A DNA stretch of 64,000 bases from Aristolochia californica (lineage: Eukaryota > Streptophyta > Magnoliopsida > Piperales > Aristolochiaceae): contig JARWKL010000015.1 of assembly GCA_029961685.1 (NCBI GenBank), positions 15,994,801-16,058,800 on the forward strand, written 5' to 3'. Both the position numbers and the translations under genes were made by a program. Under the pieces are notes generated by a model. The model was not told the origin of the DNA, made no database searches, and saw nothing but the letters and a program-made list of their open reading frames with translations. Shown one piece after another: positions 24,466 through 37,443 of this stretch (positions within the stretch are counted from its first letter, which is position 1; every line of letters starts with the position of its first letter).

Positions 24466-27400
24466 GAGGCATTTTTATTTGAGTATTGACTCCCAAATCA
24501 TAAATCATTTCTAACAAAAATTATAGACGTTACACATCATTAATTTATAAAAAACATTTACGTGACCTATGATTGTTAGGTTCACTTTTTATAAAATAGG
24601 CAAAAAGTGGGTTGTTTGGCTCTGGTAAATATCCCAACGCACGTTAACCTGAGAATTTAATTTTTTCTACTCCTTGAAATTTTTGGATCTTTAGGTCATT
24701 TGCATCTTCAACATGTTTGAGGCATTAATATCCATATTTAAAACATGTTAGGATGAATTAGAAATCTCTTTTTGATAAAATTCCACCAAGCTATTAGGAG
24801 TTTGTACTAGTGGAATTTCCCAAACATGGATAACAAAACTTTGGGGTTCATTTTTAGTGAGTGAGATAATTTTTTTCACTTACATTTATTATAGTTTTCA
24901 ACTTTTTCCACACGTAAACTCTAAAATTTTCATTTTGTTGTGATCCATTTGCCTTATCTTTTTGTTAACGAGAAAAATAGCAGAATGAAAACTAAAGTTT
25001 GGATTTGAAATAAAATTGAACATCCGAAATGGAAATGAAAAAATGCTGAGCGATATAATTCAAAAAATTATCTGTGATTTTTAAGGATTGTAAACTCCTA
25101 TATTTTTTTATATATTAGGTTTTGCAATCATCGGAAAAGGGGGGACGAGGCATTTTTAACTGAGTTTTGATTCCCAAACCATAAGTCATTTCTAACAAAA
25201 AATATAGCCGTTACACATCATTAATGAATCAAAATATTTATGATGATCTATAATTGTTAGGTCCTTTTTTATAAAATAGGCAAAATAGGGTTGTATGGCT
25301 CTAGGAAATATCCCACAGCACGTTAACTTGAGAATTTAATTTTTTCAACTCCTTGAATTTTTTTGATCATTTGGTCATTTGCATCTTCAACATGTTTCAG
25401 GCATCCATATCCATATTTATAACATGTTAGGATAAATTAGAAATCTCTTTCTTATAAAATTCCACCAAGCTATTAGAGGGTTGTACTAGTGGAATTTCCC
25501 AAATATGGACAATAAAACTTTGGTGTTCATTTTTTAGTTCGTGAAATAATTTTCTTCACTTACATTTATTATATTTTTCAATTTTTTGCATAAATAAACT
25601 CTAAAATTTTCATTTTGTTGTGATCTATTTGCCTTATCTTTTTGTTTAAGAGAAAAATGGGAGAGTGAAAACTCAAGTTTGGATTTGAAAAAAAATTGAA
25701 CATCCAAAATGGAAATTCACAAATGATGAGGGACATAATTACAAAAAGTATTTGTGCATTTTAAGGATTGTCAAATCTTTTAGTTTTTGATATATTAGGT
25801 TTTGCAATCATCGGAAAAGGGGGACAAGGCAATTTTTACTAAGTGTTGACTCCCAAACCATAAGTCATTTCTAACAAAAATTATAGCCATCACACATTAT
25901 TAATCGATCAAAACATTTGTGAGGATCTATGATAGTTAGGTCTACTTTTTGAAAAATAGGCAAAAAGAGTGTTGTTTGGCTCTGGTAAATATCCCACCGC
26001 ACGTTAACTAGAGAATTTATTTTTTTCTTTTCCTTGAAATTTTTGGATCATTAGGTCAGTTGCATCTTCAATGAGTTTTAGGCATGCTTATCCACATTTA
26101 AAACATGTTAGGATCAATTAGAAATCTCTTTCTTATAAAATTCCACCAAGCTATTAAGGGGTTGTACTAGTGGAATTTCCCAAACATGGATAACAAAACT
26201 TTGGTGTTCATTTTTAGTACGTGAAATAATTTTCTTCACTTACATTTATTATAGTTTCCAATTTTTTGCAAACATAAACTCAAAAATTTTCATTTTCTAG
26301 TGATCTATTTGCCTTATCTTTTTTTTTATGAGAAAAATGGGAGAGTAAAAACTTAAGTTTGGATTTGGAAAAAAATATAACATTCAAAATGGAATTGCAA
26401 AAAAGCTGAGACAAATTATTCCAAAAAGTATCTGTGATTTTTAAGAATTCTAAACTCTTTTAGTTTATTATATATTAGGTTTTGCAATCATGGGAAAAGG
26501 GGGGGCGAGGCATTTTTAACTGAGTGTTGACTCCCAAACCATATGTCATTGCTAAGAAAAATTATAGCCGTTACACATCATTAATCGATCAAAACATTTA
26601 CGTTGATCTATGATTGTTAGGTCCACTTTTTCTAAAATAGGCTAAAAGTAGGTTTTTTGACTCAGGTAAATATCCCCTCGCAGGTTAACTAGAGAATTTA
26701 ATTTTTTCTACTCCTTGATGTTTTTGGATCATTAGGTCATTTGCATCTGCAACATGTTTCAGGCATGCATATCCACATTTAAAACATGTTATGATCAATT
26801 AGAAATCTCTTTCTTATAAAATTTCACCAAGCTATTAGGGGGTTGTACTAGTGGAATTTCCCAAACATGGATAACAAAACTTTGGTGTTGATTTTAAGTC
26901 CATGAAACAATTTTCTGCACTTACATATATTATAGTTTTCAATTTTTTGCATACATAAAATCTAAAATTATTATTTTGTTGTGATCTATCTGCCTTATCT
27001 TTTTGTTTACGATAAAAATGGGAGAGTGAAAACTCTAGTTTTGATTTGAAAAAAAATTTATCATCCAGAATGGAAATGCACAAATGATGAGATAGATAAT
27101 TCCAAAAACTATCTATGATTTTTAAGGATTGTAAACTCTTTTAGTTTTTCATATTTTAGGTTTTGAGATCATCAGAAAAGGGGGGGTGAGACATTTTTAA
27201 CTGTGTTCACTCCCAAACCATAAGTCATTTCTAATAAAACTATAGCCATCACACATCATGAATCGATCAAAACATTTACGATGATCAATGATTGTTAGGT
27301 CTGGTTTTGGAAAAATAGGCAAAAAGTGGGTTGTTTGGCTCTGGTAAATATCCCACTGCACGTTAACTTGAGAATTTAATTTTTTCTACTCCTTGAAATT

Positions 27401-29900
27401 TTTGGATCTTCAGGTCATTTAAATGTTGAACATGTTTCATGCATGCATATCCACATTTAAAACATGTTAGGATCAATTAGAAATCTCTTTCTTATAAAAT
27501 TCCACCAAGCTATTAGGGGATTGTACTAGTGGAATTTCCCAAACATGGATAAAAAAACTTTGGGGTTCATTTTTAGTGCATGAAATAATTTTCTTCACTT
27601 ATATTTATTATAGTTTTCAATTTTTTTCATACATAACCTCTAAATTTTTCATTTTGTTGTGATCTATTTGCCTTATCGTTTTGTTAACGAGAAAAAAGGG
27701 AGTGTAGATTCAAGTTTCGATTTGAAAAAAAAATTTAACATCCAAAATGGAAATGCACAAATGCTGAGAGAGATAATTCCACAAAGTATCTTTGATTTTT
27801 AAGAATTGTAAACGCCTTTAGTTTTTTATATATTAGGTTATGCAATCATCGGAAAAGGAAGGGGGGAAGCATTTTTAACTGAGTGTTGACTCCCAAACCC
27901 TAAGCCATTTCTAACAAACATTATAGCCATTACACATCATTAATCGAATAAAACATTTATGATGATCTATGAATGTTAGGTCCGCTTTTTGTAAAATAGG
28001 CAAAAAGTGGGTTGTTTGGCTCAGGTAAATATCCCACTGCACGTTAACTAGAGAATTTATATTTTTCTACTCGTTGAAATTTTAGGATCATTAGGTCATT
28101 TGCTTCTTGAATAAATTTCAGTCATGCATATCCACATTTAAAACATGTTAGGATCAATTAGAAATCTCTTTCTTATAAAATTCCACCAAGACATTAGGGT
28201 GTTGTTCTAGCGGATTTTCCCAAACATGGATAACAAAACTTTGGTGTTCATTTTTAGTTCGTGAAATAATTCTCTTCAGTTACATTTATTATAGTTTTCA
28301 ATTTGTTGCATTTATAAACTCTAAACTTTTCATTTTGCAGTCATCAATTTGCGTTATCTTTTTGTTTACTAGAAAAATGGGAGAGTGAAAACTCAAGTAT
28401 GGATTTGAAAAAAAATTGAACATCCAAAATGGAAATGCACAAATGCAGAGAGAGATAATTCCAAAAAGTATCTGTGATTTTTAAGGATTGTAAACTCTTT
28501 TAGTTTTTTATATATTAGGTTTTGCAATCATTGGAAAAGGGAGGCGAGGCAATTTAAACTTAGTGTTGACTCCCAAACCATAAATAATTTCTAACACAAA
28601 TTGTAGTCATTACACATCATTAAAAAATCAAAATATTTACGATGATCTATAATTTTTAGGTCTGCTTTTTGTAAAATAGACAAAAAGTGGGTTGTTTGGC
28701 ACTGGTAAATATCCGACCGCACGTTAACCTTAGAATTTAACTTTTTTGTACTCCTTGAAATTTTTGGATCAATAGGTATTTTGCATCTTCAACATGTTTC
28801 AGGCACGCATATCCATATTTAAAACATGTTAGGATCAATTAGAAATTTCTTTCTTATAAAATTCCACCAAGCTACTTGAGGGTTGTACTAGTGGAATTTT
28901 CCAAACATGGATAACAAAGCTTTGGTGTTCATTTTTAGTGAGTGAAATAATTTTCTTCACTTACATTTATTATAGTTTTCAATTTTTTCCACACATAAAC
29001 TCTAAAATTTTCATTTTTTTGTGATCCATTTGCCTTATCCTTTTGTTAACCAGAAAAAATGGGAGAGTGAAAACTAAGGTTTGGATTTGAAATAAAATTT
29101 AACATCCGAAATGGAAATGCAAAAATGCTGAGAGAGATAATTTGAAAAATTATCTGTGATTTTTAAGGATTGTAAACTCTTTTATTTTTTTATATATAAG
29201 GTTTTGCGATCATCGGAAAAGGGGGGCGAGGAAGTTTTAACTGAGTGTTGATTCCCAAACCATAAGTCATTTCTAACAAAAATTATAGCCGTTACACATC
29301 TTTAATCGATCAAAACCTTTATGATGATCTATAATTGTTAGGTCCGCCTTTTATAAAATAGGCAAAATAGGGTTGTTTGACTCTGGTAAATATCCCTCCG
29401 CACGATAACTTGAGAATTTAATTTTTTCTACTCCTTGAAATTTTTTGATCATTTGGTCATTTGCATCTTCAACATATTTCAGGCATCCATATCCATATTT
29501 AAAACATGTTAGGATAAATTAGAAATCTCTTTCTTATAAAATTCCACCAAACTATTAGAGGGTTGTACTAGTGTAATTTCCCAAACATGGATAACAAAAC
29601 TATGGTGTTCATTTTCGGTTCATGAAATAATTTTCTTCACTTACATTTATTATAGTTTTCAATTTTTTGCATAAATAAACTATAAAATTTTCATTTTGTT
29701 GTGATGTATTTGTCTTATCATTTGGTTTACAAGAAAAATAGGAGAGTGAAAACTCAAGTTTGGATTTGAAAAAAAATTGAACATAAAAAATGGAAATGCA
29801 CAAATGATGAGGGAGATAATTCCAAAAAGTATCTGTGATTTTTAAGAATTGTAAACTCATTTAGTTTTTTATATATTAGATTTTGTAATCAACCAAAAAT

Positions 29901-29939
<39 letters not shown>
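29901..29939 (+). repeat. G tract, 39 uninterrupted G
   Basis: Expanded tract in the standard phase, preceded by AACCAAAAAT and followed by TGAATCATTTTTAAC. Confidence 0.9.
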
Positions 29940-29940
<1 letters not shown>

Positions 29941-31979
29941 GAATCATTTTTAACTAAGTGTTGAGTCCCAAACCATAAGTCATTTCTAACAAAAATTATA
30001 GCCGTCACACATCATTAATCGATCAAAACATTTATGATGATCTATGATTGTTAAGTCTGCTTTTATAAAATAGGCAAAAAGGGGGTTGTATGGGTCTGGT
30101 AAATATCCCACCGCACGTTAACTAGAGAATTTATTTTTTTCTATTCCTTGAAATTTTTGGATCATTAGGTCATTTGCATCTTCAACATGTTTCAGGCATC
30201 CATATCCACATTTAAAACCTGTTAGGATAAATTAGAAATCTCTTTCTTATAAAATTCCAAATGGCTACTAAGGGGTTGTACTAGTGGAATTTCCCAAACA
30301 AGGATAACAAAACTTTGGTGTTCATTTTTAGTAAATGAAATAATTTTCTTCACTTACATTTATTATAGTTTCCAATTTTTGGCAAACATAAACTAAAAAA
30401 TTTTCATTTTGTAATGATATTTTTGCCTTTTCTTTTTTTTTTTTACGAGAAAAATAGGAGAATGAAAACTTAAGTTTGGATTTGAAAAAAAATTGAACAT
30501 CCAAAATTGAAATGCACAAATGCTGAGAGAGATAATTCGAAAAAGTATCAGTGAGTTTTAAGAATTTTAACCACTTTTAGTTTATTACATATTAGGTTTT
30601 GCAATCATCGGAAAAGAAGGGGGGCGAGACATTTTTAACTGAGTATTTACTTCCAAACCATAAATCATTTCTAAGAAAAATTATAGGCATTACACATCAT
30701 TAATCGATCAAAACTTTTACGATGATCTATGATTGTTAGGTCCGCTTTTTGTAAAATCGGCAAAAAGTGGGTTGTTTGGCTCTGGTAACTATCCTACCGC
30801 ATGTTAACTAGAGAATTAAAATTTTTCTACTCAAAATTTTTGGATCATTAGGTTATTTGCATCTTCAACATGTTTCAGGCATGCTTATCCACATTTAAAA
30901 CATGTTAGGATCAATTAGAAATCTCTTTCTTATAAAATTCCACCAAGCTATTAGGTGGTTGTACTAGTGGAATTTCCCAAACATGGATAACAAAACTTTG
31001 GTGTTAATTTTTAATGCGCGAAATAATTTTTTGCACTTACATATATTATAGTTTTAAATTTTTTGCATACATAAACTCTGAAATTATTATTTTTTTGTGA
31101 TCTTTCTTCCTTATCTTTTCGTTTACGATAAAAATGGGAGAGTGACTCAAGTTTGGAGTTGAAAAAAAATTGAACATCCAAAATGGAAATGCACAAATAA
31201 TGAGAGAGATAATTCCAAAAAGTATCTGTGATTTTTAAGGATTGTTAACTCTTTTAGTTTTTTATATATTAGGTTTTACAATCATCGAAAAATGGGTGAC
31301 AAGGCATTTTTAACTGTATGTTGACTCCCAAACCATAAGTCATTTCTAACAAAAATTATAGCCGTTACACATCATTAATTGATCAAAACATTTACGATGA
31401 TCTATGATTGTTAGGTCCGCTTTTTGTAAAATAGGCAAAAAGTGGTTGTTTGGCTTTGGTAAATATCCCAGTACATGTTAACTTGAGAATTTATTTTTTT
31501 CTACTCTTTGAAATTTTTGGATCATTAGGTCATTTGTATCTTCAACATGTTTCATGCATGCATATCCACATTTAAAACAAGTTAGGATCAATTAGAAATA
31601 TCTTTCTTTTAAAATTCCACCAAGCTATTAGGGGGTTCTACTAGTGGAATTTTCCAAACATGGCTAACAAAACTTTGGTGTTCATTTTTCAGTGTGTGAA
31701 CTAATTTTATTCACTTACATTTGTTATATTTTTCAATTTTTTGAATACATAAACTCTAAAATTTTCATTTTGTGGTGATCTATTTGCCTTATCTTTTTGT
31801 TTACGAGAAAAATAGGAGAGTGAAAACTCAAGTTTGGATTTGAAAAAAAATTTCACATCCAAAATGGAAATGCACAAATGATGAGAGAGATAATTCCAAA
31901 AAGTATCTCTGATTTGTAAGGAATGTCAACTCTTTCAGTTTTTCATATATTAGGTTTTGGAATCAACGGAAAAAGGGGA

Positions 31980-31995
31980 GGGGGGGGGGGGGGGG
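31980..31995 (+). repeat. G tract, 16 uninterrupted G
   Basis: Expanded tract in the standard phase, preceded by GGGGA and followed by TACGCAAGGC. Confidence 0.9.
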
Positions 31996-34464
31996 TACGC
32001 AAGGCATTTTTAACTTAGTGTTGACTCCCAAACCATAAGTCATTTCTGACAAAAATTATAGCCGTTACACATCAATAATTGGTCAAAAAAATTTATGATG
32101 ATCTATGATTGTTAGGTCCTCTTTTTGTAAAATAGGCAAAAAGTGGGTTGTTTGGCTCTGGTAAATATTCCACTGAACGTTAACTGGAAAATTAATTTTT
32201 TTTCTAGTGGTTGAAATTTTTGGATCATTAGGTCATTTGCATCTTTAATATGTGTCAGGCACGCATTTCCACATTTAAAACATGTTAGGAACAATTAGAA
32301 ATCTTTTTCTTATAAAATTCCTCCAAGACATTAGGGTGTTGTACTAATGGAATTTCTAAAACATGGATAGAGAAACTTTGGTGTTCATTTTTAGTTCGTG
32401 AAATAATTCTCTTCACTTACATTTATTATAGTTTCAATTTTTTTGCATTTATAAACTCTAAAATTTTCATTTTGTAGTCATCTATTTGCGTTATCTTTTA
32501 GTTTATAATAAAAATGGGAGAGTGAAAACTCAAGAATGGATTTGAAAAAAAATTGAACATCCAAAATAGAAAAGTACAAATGCTGAGAGAGATAATTCCA
32601 AAAAGTATATGTGATTTTTTAGGATTGTAAACTCTTTCAGTTTTTTATATATTAGGTTTTGCAATCATCGGAAAAGGGGGTGGGGCATTTTTAATTGAGT
32701 GTTGACTCCCAAGCCATAAATCATTTCTAACAAAAATTATACCCGTTACACATCTTTAATTGATCAAAACATTTACGATGATCTATAACTGTTAGGTCCG
32801 CTTTTTGTAAAATAGGCAAAAAGTGGGTTGTTTGGCTTTTGAAAATATCCCACCGCACGTTAACTTGAGAATTTAATTTTTTCTACTCCTTGTAATTTTT
32901 GGATCGTTAGGTCATTTGCATCTTCAACATGTTTTAGGCCTGCATATCCATATTTAAAACATGTGTAGAAAAATCTCTTTCTTATAAAATTCCACAAAGC
33001 TATTAGGGGGTTGTACTAGTGAAATTTCCCAAACATGGACAAAAAAACTTTGGTGTTCATTTTTGGAGAGTGAAATAATTTTCTTCACTTACATTTATTA
33101 TAGTTTTTAATTTTTTCCACACATAACTCTAAAATTTTCCTTTTGTTGCATCCTTTTGCCTTACCTTTTTGTTAACGAGAAAAATAGGAGAGTGAAAACT
33201 AAAGTTTGGATTTGGAATAAAATTGAATATCCGAAATGGAAATGCAAAAATGCTGAGAGAGATAATTCAAAAAATTATCTGTGAATTTTAAGGGTTGTAA
33301 ACACTTTTATTTTTTTTATATATTAGGTTTTGCAGTCAACGAAAAAGGGGGGCGAGGAATTTTTTTCTAAGTGTTGTCTCCCAAACCATAAGTTATTTCA
33401 TACAAAAATTATAGCCCTCACACATCATTAATCGATCAAAACATTTCCTATGATCTATGATTGTTAGGTCTGCTTTTCGTAAAATAGGCAAAAAGTGGGT
33501 TGTTTGGCTCTGGTAAATATCCAACCGTACGTTAATTAAAGAATTTTTTTTCTATTCCTTGAAAATTTTGGATCATTAGGTCATTTTCATCTTCAACATG
33601 TTTCAAGCATGCATATCCACATTTAAAACATGTTAGGATGAATTAGAAATCTCTTTCTTATAAATTCCACCAAGCTATTAAGGGGTTGTACTAGTGGAAT
33701 TTCCCAAACATAAATAACAAAACCTTGGTGTTCATTTTTAGTATGTGAAATAATTTTCCACACTGAAATTTATTATAGTTTCCAATTTTTTACAAACATA
33801 AACTCAAAAATTTTCATTTTGTTGTGATCTATTGGCCTTATCGTTTTTTTTACGAGAAAAATGGGAGAGTGAAAACTCATGTTTGGATTTGAAAAAAAAT
33901 AAAATTCAAGAATGGAAAAGCACAAATGATGAGAGACATCATTCCAAAAAGTATTTGTGATTTTTAAGGGTTTTAAACTCTTTTAGTTTTTCATATATTA
34001 GGTTTTGCAATCATCGGAAAAGGGGGGGCGAGGCATTTTTAACTGAGTGTTCACTCCCAAACAATTAGTCATTTCTAAAAAACATTATAGCCGTTACACA
34101 CCATGAATCGATCAAAACATTTACGTTGATCTATGATTGTTAGGTCCGCTTTTTGCAAAATGGGCAAAAATTGGGTTATTTGGCTCTGGGATAAACCGCA
34201 CGTTTACTTGAGAATTTAATTTTTTCTACTTGATATTTTTGGATCATTAGGTCATTTACATCTTCAACATGTTTCAGGCATGCATATCCACATTTAAAAC
34301 ATGTTAGGATCAATTAGAAATCACTTTCTTATAAAATTCCACAAAGCTATTAGGGGGTTGTACTAGTGGAATTTCCCAAACATGGATAACAAAACTTTGG
34401 TGTTCATTTTAGTGCGTGAAATAATTTTCTTCACTTACATTTATTATAATTTTCAATTTTTTTC

Positions 34465-34516
34465 ATTCATAAACTCTAAAATTTTATTTTATTCATAAAC
34501 TCTAAAATTTTATTTT
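34465..34516 (+). repeat. Perfect 26-bp tandem duplication
   Basis: The segment starting ATTCATAAACTC at 34465 is repeated identically from 34491. Neighbouring monomers have one copy, so this is a recent local duplication. Confidence 0.9.
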
Positions 34517-37430
34517 ATTGTGATCTATTTGCCTTATCTTTTCGTTAATGAGAAAAATGTGAGAGTGTAATCTCAAGTTTGGATTTGAAAAAAAAATTAA
34601 CATCCAAAATGGAAAAGCACAAATGCTGAGAGAGATAATTCCAAAAAGTATCTGTGATTTTTTAGGATTGTAAACTCTTTTTAGTTTTTATGTACTAGGT
34701 TTTGCAATCATCGAAAAAGGGAGGCGAAGCATTTTTAACTGTGTGTTGACTCCCAAACTATAAATCATTTCTAACAAAAATTATTGCCGTTAAACGTCAT
34801 TAATCGATCAAAAAATTTGCGATGATCTATGATTGTTATGTCCATTTTTTGTAAAATAGGCAAAAAGTGGGTTGTTTGGCTCTGGTAAATATCCCACCGC
34901 ATGTTAACTTGAGAATCTAATTTTTTCTACACCTTGAAATTTTTGGATCATTAGGTCATTTAAATGTTCAACATTTTTCTTGCAAGCATATCCACATTTA
35001 ATACATGTTAGGATCAATTAGAAATATCTTTCTTATAAAATTCCACCAAGCTATTAGGGAGATGTAGTAGTGGAATTTCCCAAACATGGCTAATAAAACT
35101 TTGGTGTTCATTTTCAGTGCGTGAACTAATTTTCTTCTCTTACATTTATTATAGTTTTCAATTTTTTGCATTCATAAAGTCTAAAATTTTGATTTTGTAG
35201 TGATCAATTTGCCTTATCTTTTTGTTTACGAGAAAAAAGGAGAATGAAAACTTAAGTTTGGATTTGAAAAAAAATTGAACATCCAAAATGGAAATGGACA
35301 AATGCTGAGAGAGATAATTCCTAAAAGTATCTGTGATTTTTAAGGATTGTAAACACTTTTAATTTTTTTTATATTAGGTTTTTCAATCATCGAAAAACGG
35401 GGCACTAGCATTTTTAACTGAGTGTTGACTCCCAAACAATAAGTCATTTCTAACAAAAATTATAGCCGTTACTCATCATAAATTGATCAAAACTTTTACA
35501 TTGATCTATGATTGTCAGGTCCGCTTTTCGTAAAATAGGCAAAAAGTGGGTTGTTTGGTTCTGGTAAATATCCCACCGCACGTTAACTTGAGAATTTAAT
35601 TTTTTCTACTCCTTGATGTTTTTGGATCATTAGGTCATTTGCATCTTCAACAAGTTTCAGGCATGCATATCCACATTTATGTTAGGATCAATTAGAAATC
35701 TCTTTCTTATAAAATTCCACCAAGCTATTAAGGTTGTACTAGTGGAATTTCCCAAACATGGCTAACAAAACTTTGGTGTTCATTTTCAGTGCGTGAAGTA
35801 ATTTTATTCACTAAAATTTATTATAGATTTCAATTTTTTGCATACATAAACTCTAAAATTTTCATTTTGTGGTGATCTATTTGCCTTATTTTTTTGTTTA
35901 CGAGAAAAATGGGAGAATGAAAACTCAAATTTGGATTTGAAAAAAAAATTAACATCCAAAATGGAAATGCTCAAATGATGAGTGAGATAATTCCAAAAAG
36001 TATCTGTGATTATTATGGATTTTCAACTCATTTAGTGTTTCATATATTAGGTTTCGCAATCGTCGGAAAAGGGGGGGCGAGGCATTTTTAACTTAGTGTT
36101 GACTTCCAAAGTATAAGTCATTTCTAAAAAATATTATAGCCGTTACACTTCAATAATCGATCAAAATATTTATGATGATCTATGATTGTTAGGTCCGTCT
36201 TTTGTAAAATAGGCAAAAAGTGGGTTTTTTAGCTTTGGTAAATATCCCACTACACTTTAACTAGAGAATTTAATTTTTTCTACTCCTTGAAATTTTTGGA
36301 TCATTTGGTCATTTGCATCTTCAATATGTTTCAGGCACGTATATCCACATTTAAAACATGTTAGGATCACTTAGAAATCTCTTTCTTATAAAATTCCGCC
36401 AAGACATTAGGGTGTTGTACTAGTGGAACTTCCCAAACATGGATAACAAAATTTGGTGTTCATTTTTTGTTCGTGAAATAATTTTTTTCACTTACATTTA
36501 TTATAGTTTTCAATCTTTTGCATTCATAGACTTCAAAATTTTCATTTTTTAGTCATCTATTTGCGGTATCTTTTAGTTCATGTGAAAAATGGGAGAGTGA
36601 AAACTCAGGTATGGTTTTGAAAAAAATTGAACATCCAAAATTGAAATGCAGAAATGTTGAGAGAGATAATTTCAAAAAGTATCTATGATTTTTAAGGATT
36701 GTAAACTTATTTAGTTTTTTATATATTAGTTTTTGCAATCATCAGAAAAGGGGGCCAGACATTTTTAACTGAGTGTTGACTCCCAAACCATAAATCATTT
36801 CTAACACAAATTATAGCTCTTACACATCATTAATCGATCAAAACATTTATGATGATCTATGATTGTTAGGTCCGCTTGTTTTAAAATAGGCAAAAAGTGG
36901 GTTGTGTGGCTCTGGTAAATATCCCACAGCATGTTCACTTGAGAATTTAATTTTTTCTACTCCTTGATGTGTTTGGATATTTAAGTCATTTGCATCTTCA
37001 ACATTTTTTAGGCATGCATATCCACATTTAAAACATGTTAGGATCAATTCGAAATCTCCTTCTCATAAAATTCCACCATGCTATTAGGGGTTGTACTTGT
37101 GGAATTTCCCAAACATGGCTAACAAAACTTTGGTGTTCATTTTTAGTGCATGAACTAATTTTCTTCTATTAGATTTGTTATATTTTTCAATTTTTTGCAT
37201 ACATGAACTCTAAAATTTTCATTTTGTGCTGGTCTATTTGCCTTATCTTTTTGTTTACGAGAAAAATGGGAGACTGAAAACTCAAGTTTAGATTTGAAAA
37301 AAAAAATTAGCATCCAAAATTGAAATGCACATATGATGAGAGAGATAATTCCAAAAAGTATTTGTGATTTTTATGGATTGTCAACTTTTTTAGTTTTTCA
37401 TATATTAGGTTTTGCAATCATCGGAAAAGA

Positions 37431-37443
37431 GGGGGGGGGGGGG
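37431..37443 (+). repeat. G tract, 13 uninterrupted G
   Basis: Moderately expanded tract in the standard phase. Confidence 0.9.

Larger units (their letters stand above)
21611..36404 (+). repeat. Higher-order repeat zone, about 4.08 kb unit of six monomers
   Basis: Rare variants recur together at a multi-monomer interval. AAAACTTAAG occurs at 21611, 26347 and 30465 (intervals 4736, 4118). TACGATAAAAATGGGAG occurs at 22271, 27008 and 31124 (4737, 4116). The TGATCCATTT class occurs at 24941, 29022 and 33147 (4081, 4125). ACATTAGGGTGTTG occurs at 28191, 32328 and 36404 (4137, 4076). Two independent markers give the same pair of offsets within two bases. Subtracting the expanded G tracts inside the longer intervals brings most of them to about 4.08 kb, or six monomers. 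The 4736 interval corresponds to seven monomers. Confidence 0.8.
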
